A stretch of DNA of 64,000 nt from Methanothrix sp. (GCA_029907715.1 JARYLI010000001.1:1-64000), one strand, 5' to 3'; shown: positions 27,029 to 36,449, counted from the stretch's first letter. Notes: a model not told the origin generated them from the sequence alone. Numbers and translations are program-made.

Positions 27029-27583
27029 TCACCAGTACAGTTCCGCTCTGCTGATGCACTCCCTTATGAGGGGGTCGAGCGATCCCCGCACAGGGAGTGC
27101 GCGCAGGATCTCTTTTATGTACCAGGCCTTGGCGCGCATCAGCCCAGATGCATCCAGACCGTCCAGCTCTGAGAGCAGAGCATCTGTCGTTCTCCGGGCC
27201 GAGCTGATCGAGCTCTGAAGGTTATCATCTTCCATATCGTCCTGATCTGAGAACTTTATGGCAGTCCCCAGATCGATGATGGCATCTGTGAGCTGAACAA
27301 ACCTCGAATTATCGTTGCTGCATATGCCTCCGTGCGTCTCTGCGTATCCACACTCTGAGCACCTCTCATCCGCGTACTCTATGCAGAACGGGCACATCTC
27401 CGGCCTGAGGGGGAGGTAGGCGAGCTCCAGGAGCGCAAGCGCCCTGGCAAGCCGGCACGTCCCCTCAGAACTCGACAGGCTCTGCTCAACCGCTCTCAGC
27501 ACCCTCAGAAACTCCAGGGCTCTCGCCCTGATCGCGCCCCTCGCCCTGAGCACAGATTCATCAGATATCCGGGCTGCGGCCAT
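27029..27583 (-). CDS. unknown helical protein with a zinc-ribbon-like Cys cluster
   Basis: About 184 residues, family not recognised. Long Arg/Leu-rich helices (RARGAIRARALEFLRVLRAVEQSL) precede a compact Cys cluster CPFC...CSEC...GGIC (about 73-95), which could bind one zinc. Further helices and a C-terminal LIRECISRAELYW follow. The start ATG 27583 lies one base after the stop of the HDAC-like gene (TGAGATG), so it is translationally coupled to it and third in the HyuA-HDAC operon. It may be an accessory or adaptor to the deacetylase, whose C-terminus is also Cys-rich. That is inference from context only. Confidence 0.6.
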   Translation of the reverse strand: MAAARISDESVLRARGAIRARALEFLRVLRAVEQSLSSSEGTCRLARALALLELAYLPLRPEMCPFCIEYADERCSECGYAETHGGICSNDNSRFVQLTDAIIDLGTAIKFSDQDDMEDDNLQSSISSARRTTDALLSELDGLDASGLMRAKAWYIKEILRALPVRGSLDPLIRECISRAELYW

Positions 27584-27584
27584 C

Positions 27585-29027
27585 TCACAGGACGATCTCG
27601 TTTCTGGTTCTGGTGCAGTACGCTCTGAACCTGTCAGACGGCCTGTCCTGGAGGTAAACATAGTCGTACTTCATCTCGGATTTGTGCTCCTCGTACTCCT
27701 CACGCGCATCCTCAATGCAGCTTCTGCATGCGAAGAGCGGCACAGAGACGCAGAACGCTGTGTTCAGCCGGCCGTATCCCCTGGCAGCCTGTGTGGAGAC
27801 CGTGAGATATCCGGGACATTCTGTGCACATCCTCAGCGTCTCCTCCTGCCCCTCGGTTATCATGTCTGTATCGTAGAATATCCTCTTCCTTCTGGAGTAA
27901 AACCTGCCGTGCTCCTGCCTCGCCTTTGCCACAAGGTCGTCCCTGCTCTCCCAGATGGTGAGGAGGTGGTTCACGGTGGCCTCTATCGATCTCCTCATCT
28001 CAGATGTCAGGACAAACCTCCCAGGAACGTAGTCCGGCTCTCTCACATTTGAGTAATCGAGCCCGGCCATCGCCTGGATGATTCCTGTGTTGACGTAGGG
28101 CAGCGCGCTCTCTATGGCGTAGCCGCCCTCGAGCACTGCCATATCCGGAGCGAGCATCTCGTTCAGCCTGGCGTAGCCCTGGGCTGTGAACCTCATGTTG
28201 GCTAGAGGATCTGTGTAGTGGTTGTCCTGGCCCGCTGAGTTGAAGACTAGCTGCGGATCGAACTCCTCCAGGACTGGAAGTACAAGGTTCTCCAGGACGT
28301 ACAGTATCCCCTCATCCGTCGTCCCGGGGGGCAGCGGCACGTTCAGCGTTCGTCCCAAAGCGAGCGGCCCGCCCATCTCACTGGTGAATCCTGAGCCCGG
28401 GTAGAGCGTCCGGCCGTCCTGGTGGAAGCTTATGAAGAGCACATCAGGATCATGCCAGAATATATCCTGAGTCCCATCTCCGTGATGCACATCGGTGTCG
28501 ACTATGGCGATGCGCCTCACGCCGTACTTCCTGCGTATGTACTCGACCATTATGGCCTCGTTGTTGATGTTGCAGAACCCCCGGTTCCCATGGACAACCC
28601 TCATCGAGTGGTGGCCAGGAGGGCGCACAAGAGCGAAGCCGTTTCTTATCTCTCCCTTCATCAGAGCATCCGCCAGGACGAGGGTGCTGCCTGCTGCTAT
28701 CAGGTGAGCTTCGGTCACCTGTGACTGCACATCTGGAACGCAGAAGTGGACCCTGGCGACATCCTTCAGCTCGGCCAGACGCGGCCTGTACTCAACGATC
28801 TCCGGGAAGTCCATCAGCCCTTCCTCAAAGATCTGGTCTCTCGTGTAGAGAAGCCGCTCCTCCCGTTCTGGATGCGTGGGAGATATGGCCCAGTCGAATG
28901 CCGGGAAGAATATCAGGCCGGTCTTTCTCACAGAGGATGTCCTGGCAGGCCTCACAGGGGTTTCGACTCTCCTCGTGGGCGCATCGATTTTTGAGGCATT
29001 CTGTTTCGGGTGAACATCAGCTGCCAT
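27585..29027 (-). CDS. histone-deacetylase-family zinc hydrolase with Cys-rich C-terminal extension
   Basis: 480 residues from ATG 29027 (GGAGGGGAG upstream). Residues about 45-350 form an arginase/HDAC fold: PTHPEREERL, GHH at about 138-140 (general base pair), the zinc-site DTDVHHGDG at about 177-185, LVFNSAGQDNHYTDPL and the GGY of the active-site Tyr. Such proteins in prokaryotes deacetylate polyamines, acetoin-related compounds or lysines. The remaining about 130 residues are unusual: CTECPGY, then FACRSC and a charged end, suggesting a metal-binding module. The gene overlaps the HyuA-like gene by 11 nt and is followed one base later by a Cys-cluster protein. Confidence 0.85.
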   Translation of the reverse strand: MAADVHPKQNASKIDAPTRRVETPVRPARTSSVRKTGLIFFPAFDWAISPTHPEREERLLYTRDQIFEEGLMDFPEIVEYRPRLAELKDVARVHFCVPDVQSQVTEAHLIAAGSTLVLADALMKGEIRNGFALVRPPGHHSMRVVHGNRGFCNINNEAIMVEYIRRKYGVRRIAIVDTDVHHGDGTQDIFWHDPDVLFISFHQDGRTLYPGSGFTSEMGGPLALGRTLNVPLPPGTTDEGILYVLENLVLPVLEEFDPQLVFNSAGQDNHYTDPLANMRFTAQGYARLNEMLAPDMAVLEGGYAIESALPYVNTGIIQAMAGLDYSNVREPDYVPGRFVLTSEMRRSIEATVNHLLTIWESRDDLVAKARQEHGRFYSRRKRIFYDTDMITEGQEETLRMCTECPGYLTVSTQAARGYGRLNTAFCVSVPLFACRSCIEDAREEYEEHKSEMKYDYVYLQDRPSDRFRAYCTRTRNEIVL

Positions 29028-30699
29028 GCTCTCCCCTCCAGGATGTGATGATTCCTGCCGGGATCTCCATCCTGACATCGATAAGCTTTCCAACAGTCGA
29101 CCAACCGCGGACCATATTGAAGACCTCACTGTCCACCACCTCCGCCTCGTCAGCGTAATCCTGGATTCCCAAGCGCTCTGCCCGCTCTCTAAGAAGCTGT
29201 CTTGCCATCTCCTGAGCCCCCTCGAGGCTCAGGTTTCTGCCCTTCGCCTCGCCCAGCGTGCCATCCTCCTCAACTGTGTACATGCCTCTCTCAGTATCTA
29301 TCCTCAGGCTCAGCGTCATCGTGGGCCTGGCGACCGCAGCGCCTATCGCGTTGGCCACAGGCGCGTGCTCCGGAATGATGGCCAGCGCGTTGAGTCTCTT
29401 TGCAACCAGCGGCACCAGCGGAGGTGAAGCCCCCCCGACTCCGACAACATTCTGCGGTCTGGCCTTTGTCCTCTGGAGCAGCTCCCAGATCCTGTACGCG
29501 GGCTCCTGCTCCCATTCCAGAAACATCATGTTCACGGTATCAACTATCCTATCGACAACAGTATCAACTATCATTCTGGCTGCGTCCTCTGTGCTGCATC
29601 CAAGGGTGCTGGCGATTATGCCAATGCCTTTCCGGGCAAGGGTTATTTCCCCAAGGTTTGTGAGGCCAAGAACCATGAGGGCATCGGTGGGTGTCGGCTC
29701 CGGCCCGCCCAGTGCAAATGCAGGCCCTGCCCTGTCCGGCCCCACCGTGATCTCACCGTCTGACACCCTGACGACGCTGTCGCCGCCGATACCTATGGAG
29801 CGGACAGCAAACGCCCTCACATGCGTCAGCATATCCTCTATCTTCGCACCCCTCGATGAGAGAAGCGGCTTTCCGGAGAGTATCAGCGCAAGATCGGTTG
29901 TTGTCCCGCCTATATCTATAACGACTGATGTCTGCCCCTCAGGGGTCAGTGCCATTACCCCCATGACGCTCGCAGCCGGCCCTGAGAATATCGTCTCAAC
30001 AGGCCTGTCCAGTGATTTGTCCAGCGGGAGCGTTCCGCCATCTGCTTTCAGAATGTATATCGGAGCCTTTATTCCACGCTGGCGCATGGCGCGCTCCGCC
30101 TGCTCCGCGAATCTTCTGTAGTGATCGCGGGTCGCGAGGGTCAGCATGGTGGTGGCAGCTCTTCGCGGGAAGTTCAGCCGGCCGGAGACCCTGTGCCCCA
30201 TCTCGACCTCGATCGCGGGGGCGGCCTTCGAGAAAACCTCCTTAACGTGCATCTCATGCTCGTGGTTCCTCTGGCAGAACTTTCCCACGACTGCGACCTT
30301 CCTGTACCCCTGGTCGGCAAGGCTCTGCGCAGCCGCTCTTATCTGATCGTCCCTGAGCGGCGCGATCTCCCTCCCTCTGTAATCCACCGCGCCATCAAGG
30401 ATCACAGGCTCTGTCCTGAACCTGTAATCCCTCGGGTTGACTCCAGGCCCGGGTATCAGAACCAGGCCGACCCTGTCCGCCTTTCCCTCTGCTATGAGGT
30501 TTGTGATCAGCGTGGTGCTGAGCACCACCCTCTCGATCCTCTCAACGTCAACACCCTCGATGAGCCTGTCCATTGTTCTGAGCAGGCTGCCGAGGATCTC
30601 CTGATGGTCAGTCGGGCCGATGGCGGTCTTCACGACTCTGCTGCCGTCCACCAGCGCCGCGTTGGTTGTTGTTCCACCGACGTCTATTCCTACAAACAT
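29017..30699 (-). CDS. hydantoinase/oxoprolinase A-family protein
   Basis: About 560 residues of the HyuA/oxoprolinase alpha family, an ASKHA-type ATP-dependent fold. The phosphate-1 motif is FVGIDVGGTTTNAALVDG at the N-terminus, a second site is VVIDIGGTTTDLALI (about 270-284), and the family GNAT-like region includes IFSGPAASVMG and GIGGDSVVRV. These enzymes hydrolyse cyclic amides with ATP. In methanogens HyuA homologues are common, often with HyuB, but HyuB is absent next to it here. It overlaps the HDAC-like gene by 11 nt, so an amide/acyl-cleaving pathway involving both is possible. ATG 30699 is chosen over GTG 30717 because it gives the family N-terminus. Confidence 0.85.
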   Translation of the reverse strand: MFVGIDVGGTTTNAALVDGSRVVKTAIGPTDHQEILGSLLRTMDRLIEGVDVERIERVVLSTTLITNLIAEGKADRVGLVLIPGPGVNPRDYRFRTEPVILDGAVDYRGREIAPLRDDQIRAAAQSLADQGYRKVAVVGKFCQRNHEHEMHVKEVFSKAAPAIEVEMGHRVSGRLNFPRRAATTMLTLATRDHYRRFAEQAERAMRQRGIKAPIYILKADGGTLPLDKSLDRPVETIFSGPAASVMGVMALTPEGQTSVVIDIGGTTTDLALILSGKPLLSSRGAKIEDMLTHVRAFAVRSIGIGGDSVVRVSDGEITVGPDRAGPAFALGGPEPTPTDALMVLGLTNLGEITLARKGIGIIASTLGCSTEDAARMIVDTVVDRIVDTVNMMFLEWEQEPAYRIWELLQRTKARPQNVVGVGGASPPLVPLVAKRLNALAIIPEHAPVANAIGAAVARPTMTLSLRIDTERGMYTVEEDGTLGEAKGRNLSLEGAQEMARQLLRERAERLGIQDYADEAEVVDSEVFNMVRGWSTVGKLIDVRMEIPAGIITSWRGEHGS

Positions 30700-30985
30700 C
30701 GTATCGCCTTTTTCCACGGCCCGCTAACGCGTTTGATGTATATCGGCCTTTTGGTGATCTGCGTCCCCCGAACCTGCGGGGAGGGAATGTCAGCGAAGAT
30801 CAGCTGCTTCGAAGCTGTCTGACGGGCACACCGCCACATCGCACGCTTGGACCTCTAGATCTGAATGCTCATAGAGCGACCTCCTGTAGAGAGGCAGTGA
30901 GACCCCCAGGAAGTCACGCCAGCATCTCGACAGCCTGTGCGCTCGACCAGCAACTATATTGAGCTTCAGGAAGCACAATCTATGG

Positions 30986-32080
30986 ATGTCGGATACTCTC
31001 ATCACGTTTCGAAATTTCGAGCTCCCGCGGTTTGAGGTTGTGGAGAGGAAGTGCACTGGGCATCCGGACACACTCGCAGATGGGATCTCAGAGTCCATAT
31101 CTAGGGAGCTCTGCAGGATCTACATGGAGGAGTTCGGCGAGATCATGCATCATAACGTGGACAAGGTGTTGATCATAGGAGGGAGGTCAGAGCCGCGGTT
31201 CGGGGGCGGCCGGATACTTGAGCCGCCTGCCATAGTGGTCGGCGGCCGGGCCACGTCTGTGAGATCATCCATGAGTGAGATCATAAGAGATGCGGCGACA
31301 TCATATCTGAGAGTGGCCGTGAGACACCTTGATGAGTTCGTGGTGGAGCCCAGGACGCGGGAGGGCTCTCCGGAGCTGAGAAGCCTGATGGGAAAGGGCG
31401 CCAACGATACCTCCATCGGATCCGGGTTTGCGCCCCTACGACCTCTCGAGTCGATGGTGCTCGAGATCGATCGCATGATCGATGGGATGAAGGGGGTCGG
31501 TGAGGACAGGAAGATCATGGCAGTCAGGTTTGACGACAGGGTGAAGGTGGTTGTGGCCGCAGCCGCCATCTCAAGGTACATCTTCTCAATGGATGATTAC
31601 GTGGAGATGAAATCCCGCATAAGGGAGACCATCAAGAGCGTTTATGATGCTGAGGTCGATGTCAACGCTGCAGATCACGATTCCGGCATCTTCCTCACGG
31701 TGACAGGAACGTCAGCTGAGATGGGGGATGATGGCGCCACAGGGAGGGGCAACCGCGCGAACGGGCTGATAACTCCGATGCGACCCATGACCATGGAGGC
31801 GGTCGCTGGCAAGAACCCTGTGAACCACGTCGGCAAGATATACAATGTGATAGCGCAGCGTGCAGCCGAGGAGATCTCGAGGCTTGACGGGGTACAGGAG
31901 GCTTATGTCACGCTGGTGAGCAGGATCGGCTCCCCTCTCGATCAGCCGCTCATGAAGGCCTTGAGCATCGCCGGCTCGGAGAGAGCAGGATACGAGGCAG
32001 AGTCCATACTGGATGACTGGCTGGGAAGAGCTGACAGGCTCGTCGATGAGTTCGTATCCGGCAGGATCAGGATGTTCTGA
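30986..32080 (+). CDS. mat: S-adenosylmethionine synthetase, archaeal type
   Basis: Archaeal methionine adenosyltransferase (COG1812), about 364 residues, making AdoMet from ATP and methionine. Motifs: [18 protein letters not shown] (substrate loop), [16 protein letters not shown], and the long conserved [18 protein letters not shown]...[23 protein letters not shown]. It has no detectable similarity to the bacterial MetK layout. A TATA-like ACTATATTG near 30952 lies about 30 nt upstream of ATG 30986, favouring this start and a very short leader. The open frame extends back to TTG 30959. Divergent from the HyuA operon. Confidence 0.93.
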   Translation: MSDTLITFRNFELPRFEVVERKCTGHPDTLADGISESISRELCRIYMEEFGEIMHHNVDKVLIIGGRSEPRFGGGRILEPPAIVVGGRATSVRSSMSEIIRDAATSYLRVAVRHLDEFVVEPRTREGSPELRSLMGKGANDTSIGSGFAPLRPLESMVLEIDRMIDGMKGVGEDRKIMAVRFDDRVKVVVAAAAISRYIFSMDDYVEMKSRIRETIKSVYDAEVDVNAADHDSGIFLTVTGTSAEMGDDGATGRGNRANGLITPMRPMTMEAVAGKNPVNHVGKIYNVIAQRAAEEISRLDGVQEAYVTLVSRIGSPLDQPLMKALSIAGSERAGYEAESILDDWLGRADRLVDEFVSGRIRMF

Positions 32081-32234
32081 GTGTGGTCAAGATGCTGTGG
32101 TCATGATGCAGCTCTAACGCAGCGATAACGAAGGGCGGGCTGGTGCATTATCTCAGGGAAGCGCTCATGACGCAGGTTCATTGGTGCGGATGGAAATGGC
32201 GCATGCGATGCTTACAGTGACCTGAGTGCTGGAT

Positions 32235-32894
32235 TCAATGGAGCTGCAGCTCCCTGGCCATCTCCGCAGCCCTTCTCAGCGCCCTTATGGCGTCCTCCCT
32301 CTTGAGATCCGCCCGTCTGCTCTCAAGGAACCTCCTGAACTGGAGAAGCGTCTCCTCCGGAATCCTGCCTGTGGCGTCCTTCATCAGATTCTCATAGCTC
32401 CGGGACGGAAAGTACCTGGCTCTGGCGATCTCCAGCAGATCTGCTGCGCTCTTCGCATCGATAAAGCCCTCATTCACAGCCAGCCTCAGGTTGTGGCGTA
32501 TGTTGACCAGCGGCTCGGAGAGAGGCTCGAGCGTCACCGGATCGAACACAAGGGCGACCTCGTCGTCAGCGGCTATCTCCCCGCTCCTGTATGCCCTGTA
32601 GATCTCGCCGATGCCCTCCATGCCGTAGACATCCATCTCAGCTGCCCGCAGAGCCCCCATGCTGGAGGCGCCGATCACCCTCACGCCCATCTGCAGCGCC
32701 TCGAGTATCTCCTTGTGCGCCACAGAGGAGTCCTGGAAGAAGACGCCATCTATCAGGCATATTATCTCCGCACCATCTCTTGCAGCTGCGAGAACGTCGC
32801 CACGCCTGGCCGGCGGCCTGTAATCCGCATCGAGTATGGAGCGCGCCTCGTCATGAGGCATGCTTGGACCCAGAAACACGACGATTCTTGGCAT
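32235..32894 (-). CDS. tfuA: TfuA-related McrA-glycine thioamidation protein
   Basis: A 219-residue TfuA-domain protein. MPRIVVFLGPSMPHDEAR starts the domain, followed by RRGDVLAAARDGAEIICLIDGVFFQDSSVAHKE.LEAL..GVRVIGASSMGALRAAE, the family's core. With YcaO, TfuA is required in Methanosarcina for the thioglycine in the alpha subunit of methyl-coenzyme M reductase, where it is thought to help deliver or activate sulfur. It overlaps the 3' end of ycaO by 44 nt, so the two are coupled. ATG 32894 is preferred; an ATG six codons earlier is possible. Confidence 0.9.
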   Translation of the reverse strand: MPRIVVFLGPSMPHDEARSILDADYRPPARRGDVLAAARDGAEIICLIDGVFFQDSSVAHKEILEALQMGVRVIGASSMGALRAAEMDVYGMEGIGEIYRAYRSGEIAADDEVALVFDPVTLEPLSEPLVNIRHNLRLAVNEGFIDAKSAADLLEIARARYFPSRSYENLMKDATGRIPEETLLQFRRFLESRRADLKREDAIRALRRAAEMARELQLH

Positions 32895-34062
32895 CCCTGC
32901 ACCGCTTGCCAACCCTTTCCGGATCCACAGCCGATATCTCCAGCCCGGGCACTATCACCCTGACCACGGGCACCATTATCTCAGGAGCTGTGAGATCCAC
33001 GACTATCGCCCTGTCAAATCCGGCTGCCTGAAGCCGATCGAGCATGAGTCTTATGTCATCCAGAAAATCATCGGTATCATAAGACTTTATGGAGCTGAAA
33101 TCCTCCTCGCGCTCGTGCTCGAACCAGTGCCTGTTCAGGCGCTTCAGCCTCTCATAACCCATCATGCGCCTGAAGTCTGCGCTCACAGTATCCTCCCGGG
33201 CGCCATGTATCTGCGTTAGCCGGCTCTGCGCGACCTCAGTGAGAGCTCTCAGAAGCGCCACCTCAGGATCGGTATGTGTGCCCATTCCTGCGGTCAGAAG
33301 CGCCGGATCCTTCAGCTTCAAATCATCTGAGACCGCGGCGAATGTTGCCACATCTACGTCGCTCGTTATGTCCCTCACGTAAACCTGGACCTCCGCGAGC
33401 CGGAACATATTGAGAAGCTCCCCGGCGAGGCCGTCGCCGTTGTATCGAAGCAGCGGCCCCATGCTCCTGGAGTGCTCCGCTATCGACCACGCATCCCTCT
33501 CGATGACCTCTGCGAGTCCGTGGAAGATCGCCTCCTCCAGCTGGTTCCCTGATGCGAGGCCTGTGGTGTTTGTCCTGAACAGGCGCGTGTAGACTGATGG
33601 CAGTGGATGGAATACAGCATTCGCCGGAACCAGAATCTCCTCGTCCCCTATGAGATCGTATCCCATCACCCAGGGGATCTCTGCATCTGGATCAGCATCT
33701 CTCGGCAGGATGAGCTCCTCTGGATTCAGCGCGTTGTCCCTGAGCTCTGAAAACCTGGCAATTCTGAGATCGGAATTGCGGACCTCGGCAGAGTACCTCT
33801 CGATGCCCTCCATTATGGCGGAGACCTTCGCCTCGGTTGGAGTGGCGCCCTTACCATTGTAAACAGATATCGCGCCCTTCTCTGCTGTTGGTCTTATCGA
33901 GGTGAACACAGGTATGCCTATCCGGTCGAGGTTGGTGATGTCTGCAACCCTTGTTATTCCGGCCGCAGGCATCTTCCTCTCCACGATCTCGAGCGTCTCC
34001 TCTGGAGGCAGAGCACGGTGTGTATCCTTCTTGTACCTCTTCAGGCAGGATCTCAGTCGCAA
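32851..34062 (-). CDS. ycaO: YcaO-related McrA-glycine thioamidation enzyme
   Basis: A 403-residue YcaO ATP-dependent cyclodehydratase-like enzyme (methanogenesis marker 1 family). It phosphorylates a backbone amide so that sulfide can form the thioamide of thioglycine in McrA. Visible: SIRPTAEKGAISVYNGKGAT..EAK.SAIMEGIERYSAE, GLASGN..EEAIFHGLAEVIERDAW (ATP/Mg site Glu residues), TEVAQSRLTQIHGAREDT. The start is TTG 34062 with GGAGATGGTGAG just upstream, one base after the stop of the Cys-rich gene. Order Cys-rich, ycaO, tfuA indicates one operon. Confidence 0.92.
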   Translation of the reverse strand: MRLRSCLKRYKKDTHRALPPEETLEIVERKMPAAGITRVADITNLDRIGIPVFTSIRPTAEKGAISVYNGKGATPTEAKVSAIMEGIERYSAEVRNSDLRIARFSELRDNALNPEELILPRDADPDAEIPWVMGYDLIGDEEILVPANAVFHPLPSVYTRLFRTNTTGLASGNQLEEAIFHGLAEVIERDAWSIAEHSRSMGPLLRYNGDGLAGELLNMFRLAEVQVYVRDITSDVDVATFAAVSDDLKLKDPALLTAGMGTHTDPEVALLRALTEVAQSRLTQIHGAREDTVSADFRRMMGYERLKRLNRHWFEHEREEDFSSIKSYDTDDFLDDIRLMLDRLQAAGFDRAIVVDLTAPEIMVPVVRVIVPGLEISAVDPERVGKRCRDAKNRRVSGSKHAS

Positions 34063-34063
34063 C

Positions 34064-35074
34064 TCACCATCTCCTGGCCGCTGACGGCTTCAGGATCCTC
34101 TCCGCGTCCTCCCTTAGAAGCATGTTGGTCAGGGCGCTCAGAGAGCAGAGTGTGCCGCGACCCTCAATCTCCTCTCCCGCAATCCTGGCGACTATGTAGC
34201 CCTCCGCTGACACCTCGATCTCCGCGCCGATCTCTGTAAGTCGCTGCAGGATGATGTTTCCCGTGGCGCCCATGGACTTGTCCATCCAGCAGTGCTTGAA
34301 CGGGCACAGGTTGCAGTAGAGCTTGAACTGCTCTGCGCTAGCCTGCGGCACAAGCCCTGCGACGATCTCGGCCTTCACAGTGGCGTATGCCATGCAGCAC
34401 CCGAGAACTCTGCTTGCCAGAACCTCCTCTCCCCTGGCCAGGGTGACACGGACATGGCCGTGCTCTATCTCGTACCTGTTCTCGAGACCGAGCTCGAGCT
34501 TCTTCCTGCCAGTGTTCGGCTTTCCCTCAAGCGTTTTTTTAATTGGATCTGCTATCTCCGGAGTGATCGCGGCGGCGATTGTGACCGCGCATGTCGGGCA
34601 GTAGGATGGCGGAGATGATGCGATTGCATCTCCCTTTGAGTCAAAGAATGTTGCGACGACGCCCAGCCCCTCGCGCCTGATGAGCGTCCTGCCGCCCCTC
34701 TCCTTCACCATGTTCAGTGCCAGGACTGCTGGGGTCACGACCCTGCCATAGCCGAAGAGCGCTGCAACCTTCTCCACAACATCCTGGGTGCTGGTTCCAT
34801 CTCTTCTGAGACGATCCTCAATGTCAGATGGGACTATGCCTGCATCCAGCTCTGCTGCGAGGACTGCAGGAGACCAGACGATGCCGAAACCCTCCCCGAT
34901 CACCTCGCCCCTGTCATCTGTTATCCTGGCGAGTATTCCTGAAGGACGCTCGTATGCGAGGATAGATCCCCCTGTGGCGCATACCTCCTCAGCTATGGCG
35001 TGGCAGGTGCCACAGGCGCCCTCTCTGGGGTTGATCCTCCTCGCAACACGCTCCGCAAGCTCGTCCCTGTACAT
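34064..35074 (-). CDS. conserved-looking Cys-rich protein heading the McrA thioamidation operon
   Basis: A 336-residue cytosolic protein I cannot place in a family. It has four cysteine groups: CGTC near residue 21 with another Cys near 32, YCPTC near 160, GCC near 232, and YCNLCPFKHCWMDKS near 260, plus a lone Cys near 312. The spacing CxxC...CxxCxxxxC suggests one or two iron-sulfur or zinc sites. It is the first gene of the operon with ycaO and tfuA, separated from ycaO by one base. Together this suggests a sulfur-relay, iron-sulfur or McrA-handling role, but that is inference from position and cysteine content. It contains no recognisable rhodanese, NifS or radical-SAM motif. Confidence 0.65.
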   Translation of the reverse strand: MYRDELAERVARRINPREGACGTCHAIAEEVCATGGSILAYERPSGILARITDDRGEVIGEGFGIVWSPAVLAAELDAGIVPSDIEDRLRRDGTSTQDVVEKVAALFGYGRVVTPAVLALNMVKERGGRTLIRREGLGVVATFFDSKGDAIASSPPSYCPTCAVTIAAAITPEIADPIKKTLEGKPNTGRKKLELGLENRYEIEHGHVRVTLARGEEVLASRVLGCCMAYATVKAEIVAGLVPQASAEQFKLYCNLCPFKHCWMDKSMGATGNIILQRLTEIGAEIEVSAEGYIVARIAGEEIEGRGTLCSLSALTNMLLREDAERILKPSAARRW

Positions 35075-35385
35075 ACAGATTAAGATAGGCAGAATGCTCC
35101 TATTAACTTTGTGGGGGTGTCTGGTTTAAGGGCCATTTTAATAGCAACCCTGGCAGCGTAAGGCGTGCGCAGGCATTTCCCGCGACGACGTGCTGAATCG
35201 TTACGAAGCGGCATTTGGCGCGGACCTTTTTCCCTCCACAGGGGGTGGCATTGGGTCATGAGCGTTTTCTGCCATGGCTGCTGCGGCGCATGTCTGTCTG
35301 TTTTGAACTCACAGCAGATCTGGGCACCGGCGTCTCCGCATCGGTACTGAAAAAGTCCAAGTACTATTAGCTCAATGGCATCAGT
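35075..35385. other. intergenic, nothing recognised
   Basis: A 311-bp divergent spacer between the thioamidation operon and nob1. TATTAACTT and TTTTAATAG near 35103 and 35138 could be promoters. The middle (35160-35340) is GC-rich without an open frame of family interest. No tRNA or CRISPR pattern is visible. A structured RNA cannot be excluded. Confidence 0.4.
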
Positions 35386-35835
35386 GTGTATATAGTTGCA
35401 GACGCCTCTGTGTTCATACTTGGAAAGCCGCTGAAGGGAGTGGTGATCACGGTTCCTGCGGTGGAGCAGGAGCTCAAGGACATCCGATCGAGGATCAAGC
35501 TGCAGATCTCAGATGTGAGGATCGAGCCACCCACAAAGGAGACCCTGAAAAGGGCGACAGATGCAGCAAGGGAAACGGGTGATCTCTGCAGGCTCTCACA
35601 GACAGATCTGGAGGTCCTTGCGAAGGCCATTGAGTATGATGCAGCGCTTGCCACAGACGACTATGCTCTCCAGAACGTCGCTGTCCATCTGGGTCTCAGG
35701 GTCGAGCCGGTCGTCCAGCGTGGGATAAGGCGATTCATAAAGCGCACACAGAGATGCCCTGGCTGCGGCAGAGCTTTTGAGGGAGATCTCTGTCCTGTAT
35801 GCGGAACACCTCCGAAAAGAAGAAAGAAGGGATGA
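35386..35835 (+). CDS. nob1: rRNA maturation endonuclease Nob1 (PIN plus zinc ribbon)
   Basis: Archaeal Nob1, which cuts the 3' end of 16S rRNA during small-subunit maturation. The 149 residues comprise a PIN domain (about 1-110) with acidic catalytic residues in VADASV, VEQEL, DLEVLA and ATDDYAL, then a zinc ribbon CPGC.....LCPVCG (about 124-141) and a basic tail. GTG 35386 opens the PIN domain exactly. No ribosome site is visible and ACTATTAG lies about 20-25 nt upstream, so translation may be leaderless. The next gene begins at or overlaps its stop codon. Confidence 0.9.
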   Translation: MYIVADASVFILGKPLKGVVITVPAVEQELKDIRSRIKLQISDVRIEPPTKETLKRATDAARETGDLCRLSQTDLEVLAKAIEYDAALATDDYALQNVAVHLGLRVEPVVQRGIRRFIKRTQRCPGCGRAFEGDLCPVCGTPPKRRKKG

Positions 35836-35837
35836 TC

Positions 35838-36449
35838 ATGAAGAGTATAGAGGATCTCATAAAGAAAGCCACAGAGCTCAAGTCTGAGGGTCTTTCAGAG
35901 GGTCAGATATCTGAGGAGCTGAACGTCTCCAGGGAGACCGTCACCTGGCTTCTCACGCATGCCGAGCGCGCCACAGTCCCCGGGCCGAAGGATATCTCGG
36001 TGGACTGGTCTATGATAGGAAGGAGCGCCTACAGGCTGAGCCACATAGCCCAGGCGCTATCAGAGATGATATTCGATCTCCTTGACGAGAAGGAGCTTGA
36101 CATCGATATGGTCGTGGGCGTGGCGCTGAGCGGTGTGCCCCTCGCTAGCATGGTCGCGAACCACATGGGCGTGGGGCTCGCGGTCTACATGCCAACAAAG
36201 CAGATGGCATCGCAGGATGTCAAACCCCATGGGAACCTGAGCACGAACTTCGCCGATGTCAATGGCAGGGAGTGCGTCATCGTGGATGATGTGATAACGT
36301 CAGGCAGGACCCTGGAGGAGGCGGTCGCATACCTGGATGATCACGGCGCCAGGACGAATGTCATAGCGGTTCTGATCGACAAGAGGGGCGTGGACAGCAT
36401 CGCAGGTGTGCCGGTCTGCTCCCTGCTCAAGGTCATCAGGGTCAACTGA
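35838..36449 (+). CDS. GfcR-like regulator (HTH plus phosphoribosyltransferase domain)
   Basis: About 203 residues annotated elsewhere as orotate-phosphoribosyltransferase-like. An N-terminal helix-turn-helix (about 1-50: LKSEGLSEGQISEELNVSRETVTWLL) precedes a type I PRTase domain with the PRPP loop CVIVDDVITSGRTLEEAV. Homologues such as haloarchaeal GfcR regulate sugar-degradation genes, with the PRTase domain acting as ligand sensor. This one probably senses a phosphorylated sugar or nucleotide. ATG 35838 is favoured because GAAGGG sits 6 nt upstream; ATG 35832 overlaps the nob1 stop. Co-transcribed with nob1, followed by a T-rich hairpin. Confidence 0.85.
   Translation: MKSIEDLIKKATELKSEGLSEGQISEELNVSRETVTWLLTHAERATVPGPKDISVDWSMIGRSAYRLSHIAQALSEMIFDLLDEKELDIDMVVGVALSGVPLASMVANHMGVGLAVYMPTKQMASQDVKPHGNLSTNFADVNGRECVIVDDVITSGRTLEEAVAYLDDHGARTNVIAVLIDKRGVDSIAGVPVCSLLKVIRVN

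Noticed and set aside
34064-35074. Methanogenesis marker 8 (DUF2099) assignment for the Cys-rich protein
   Set aside because: Considered because of the operon context, but the sequence does not match what I remember of that family, so it is left unnamed.
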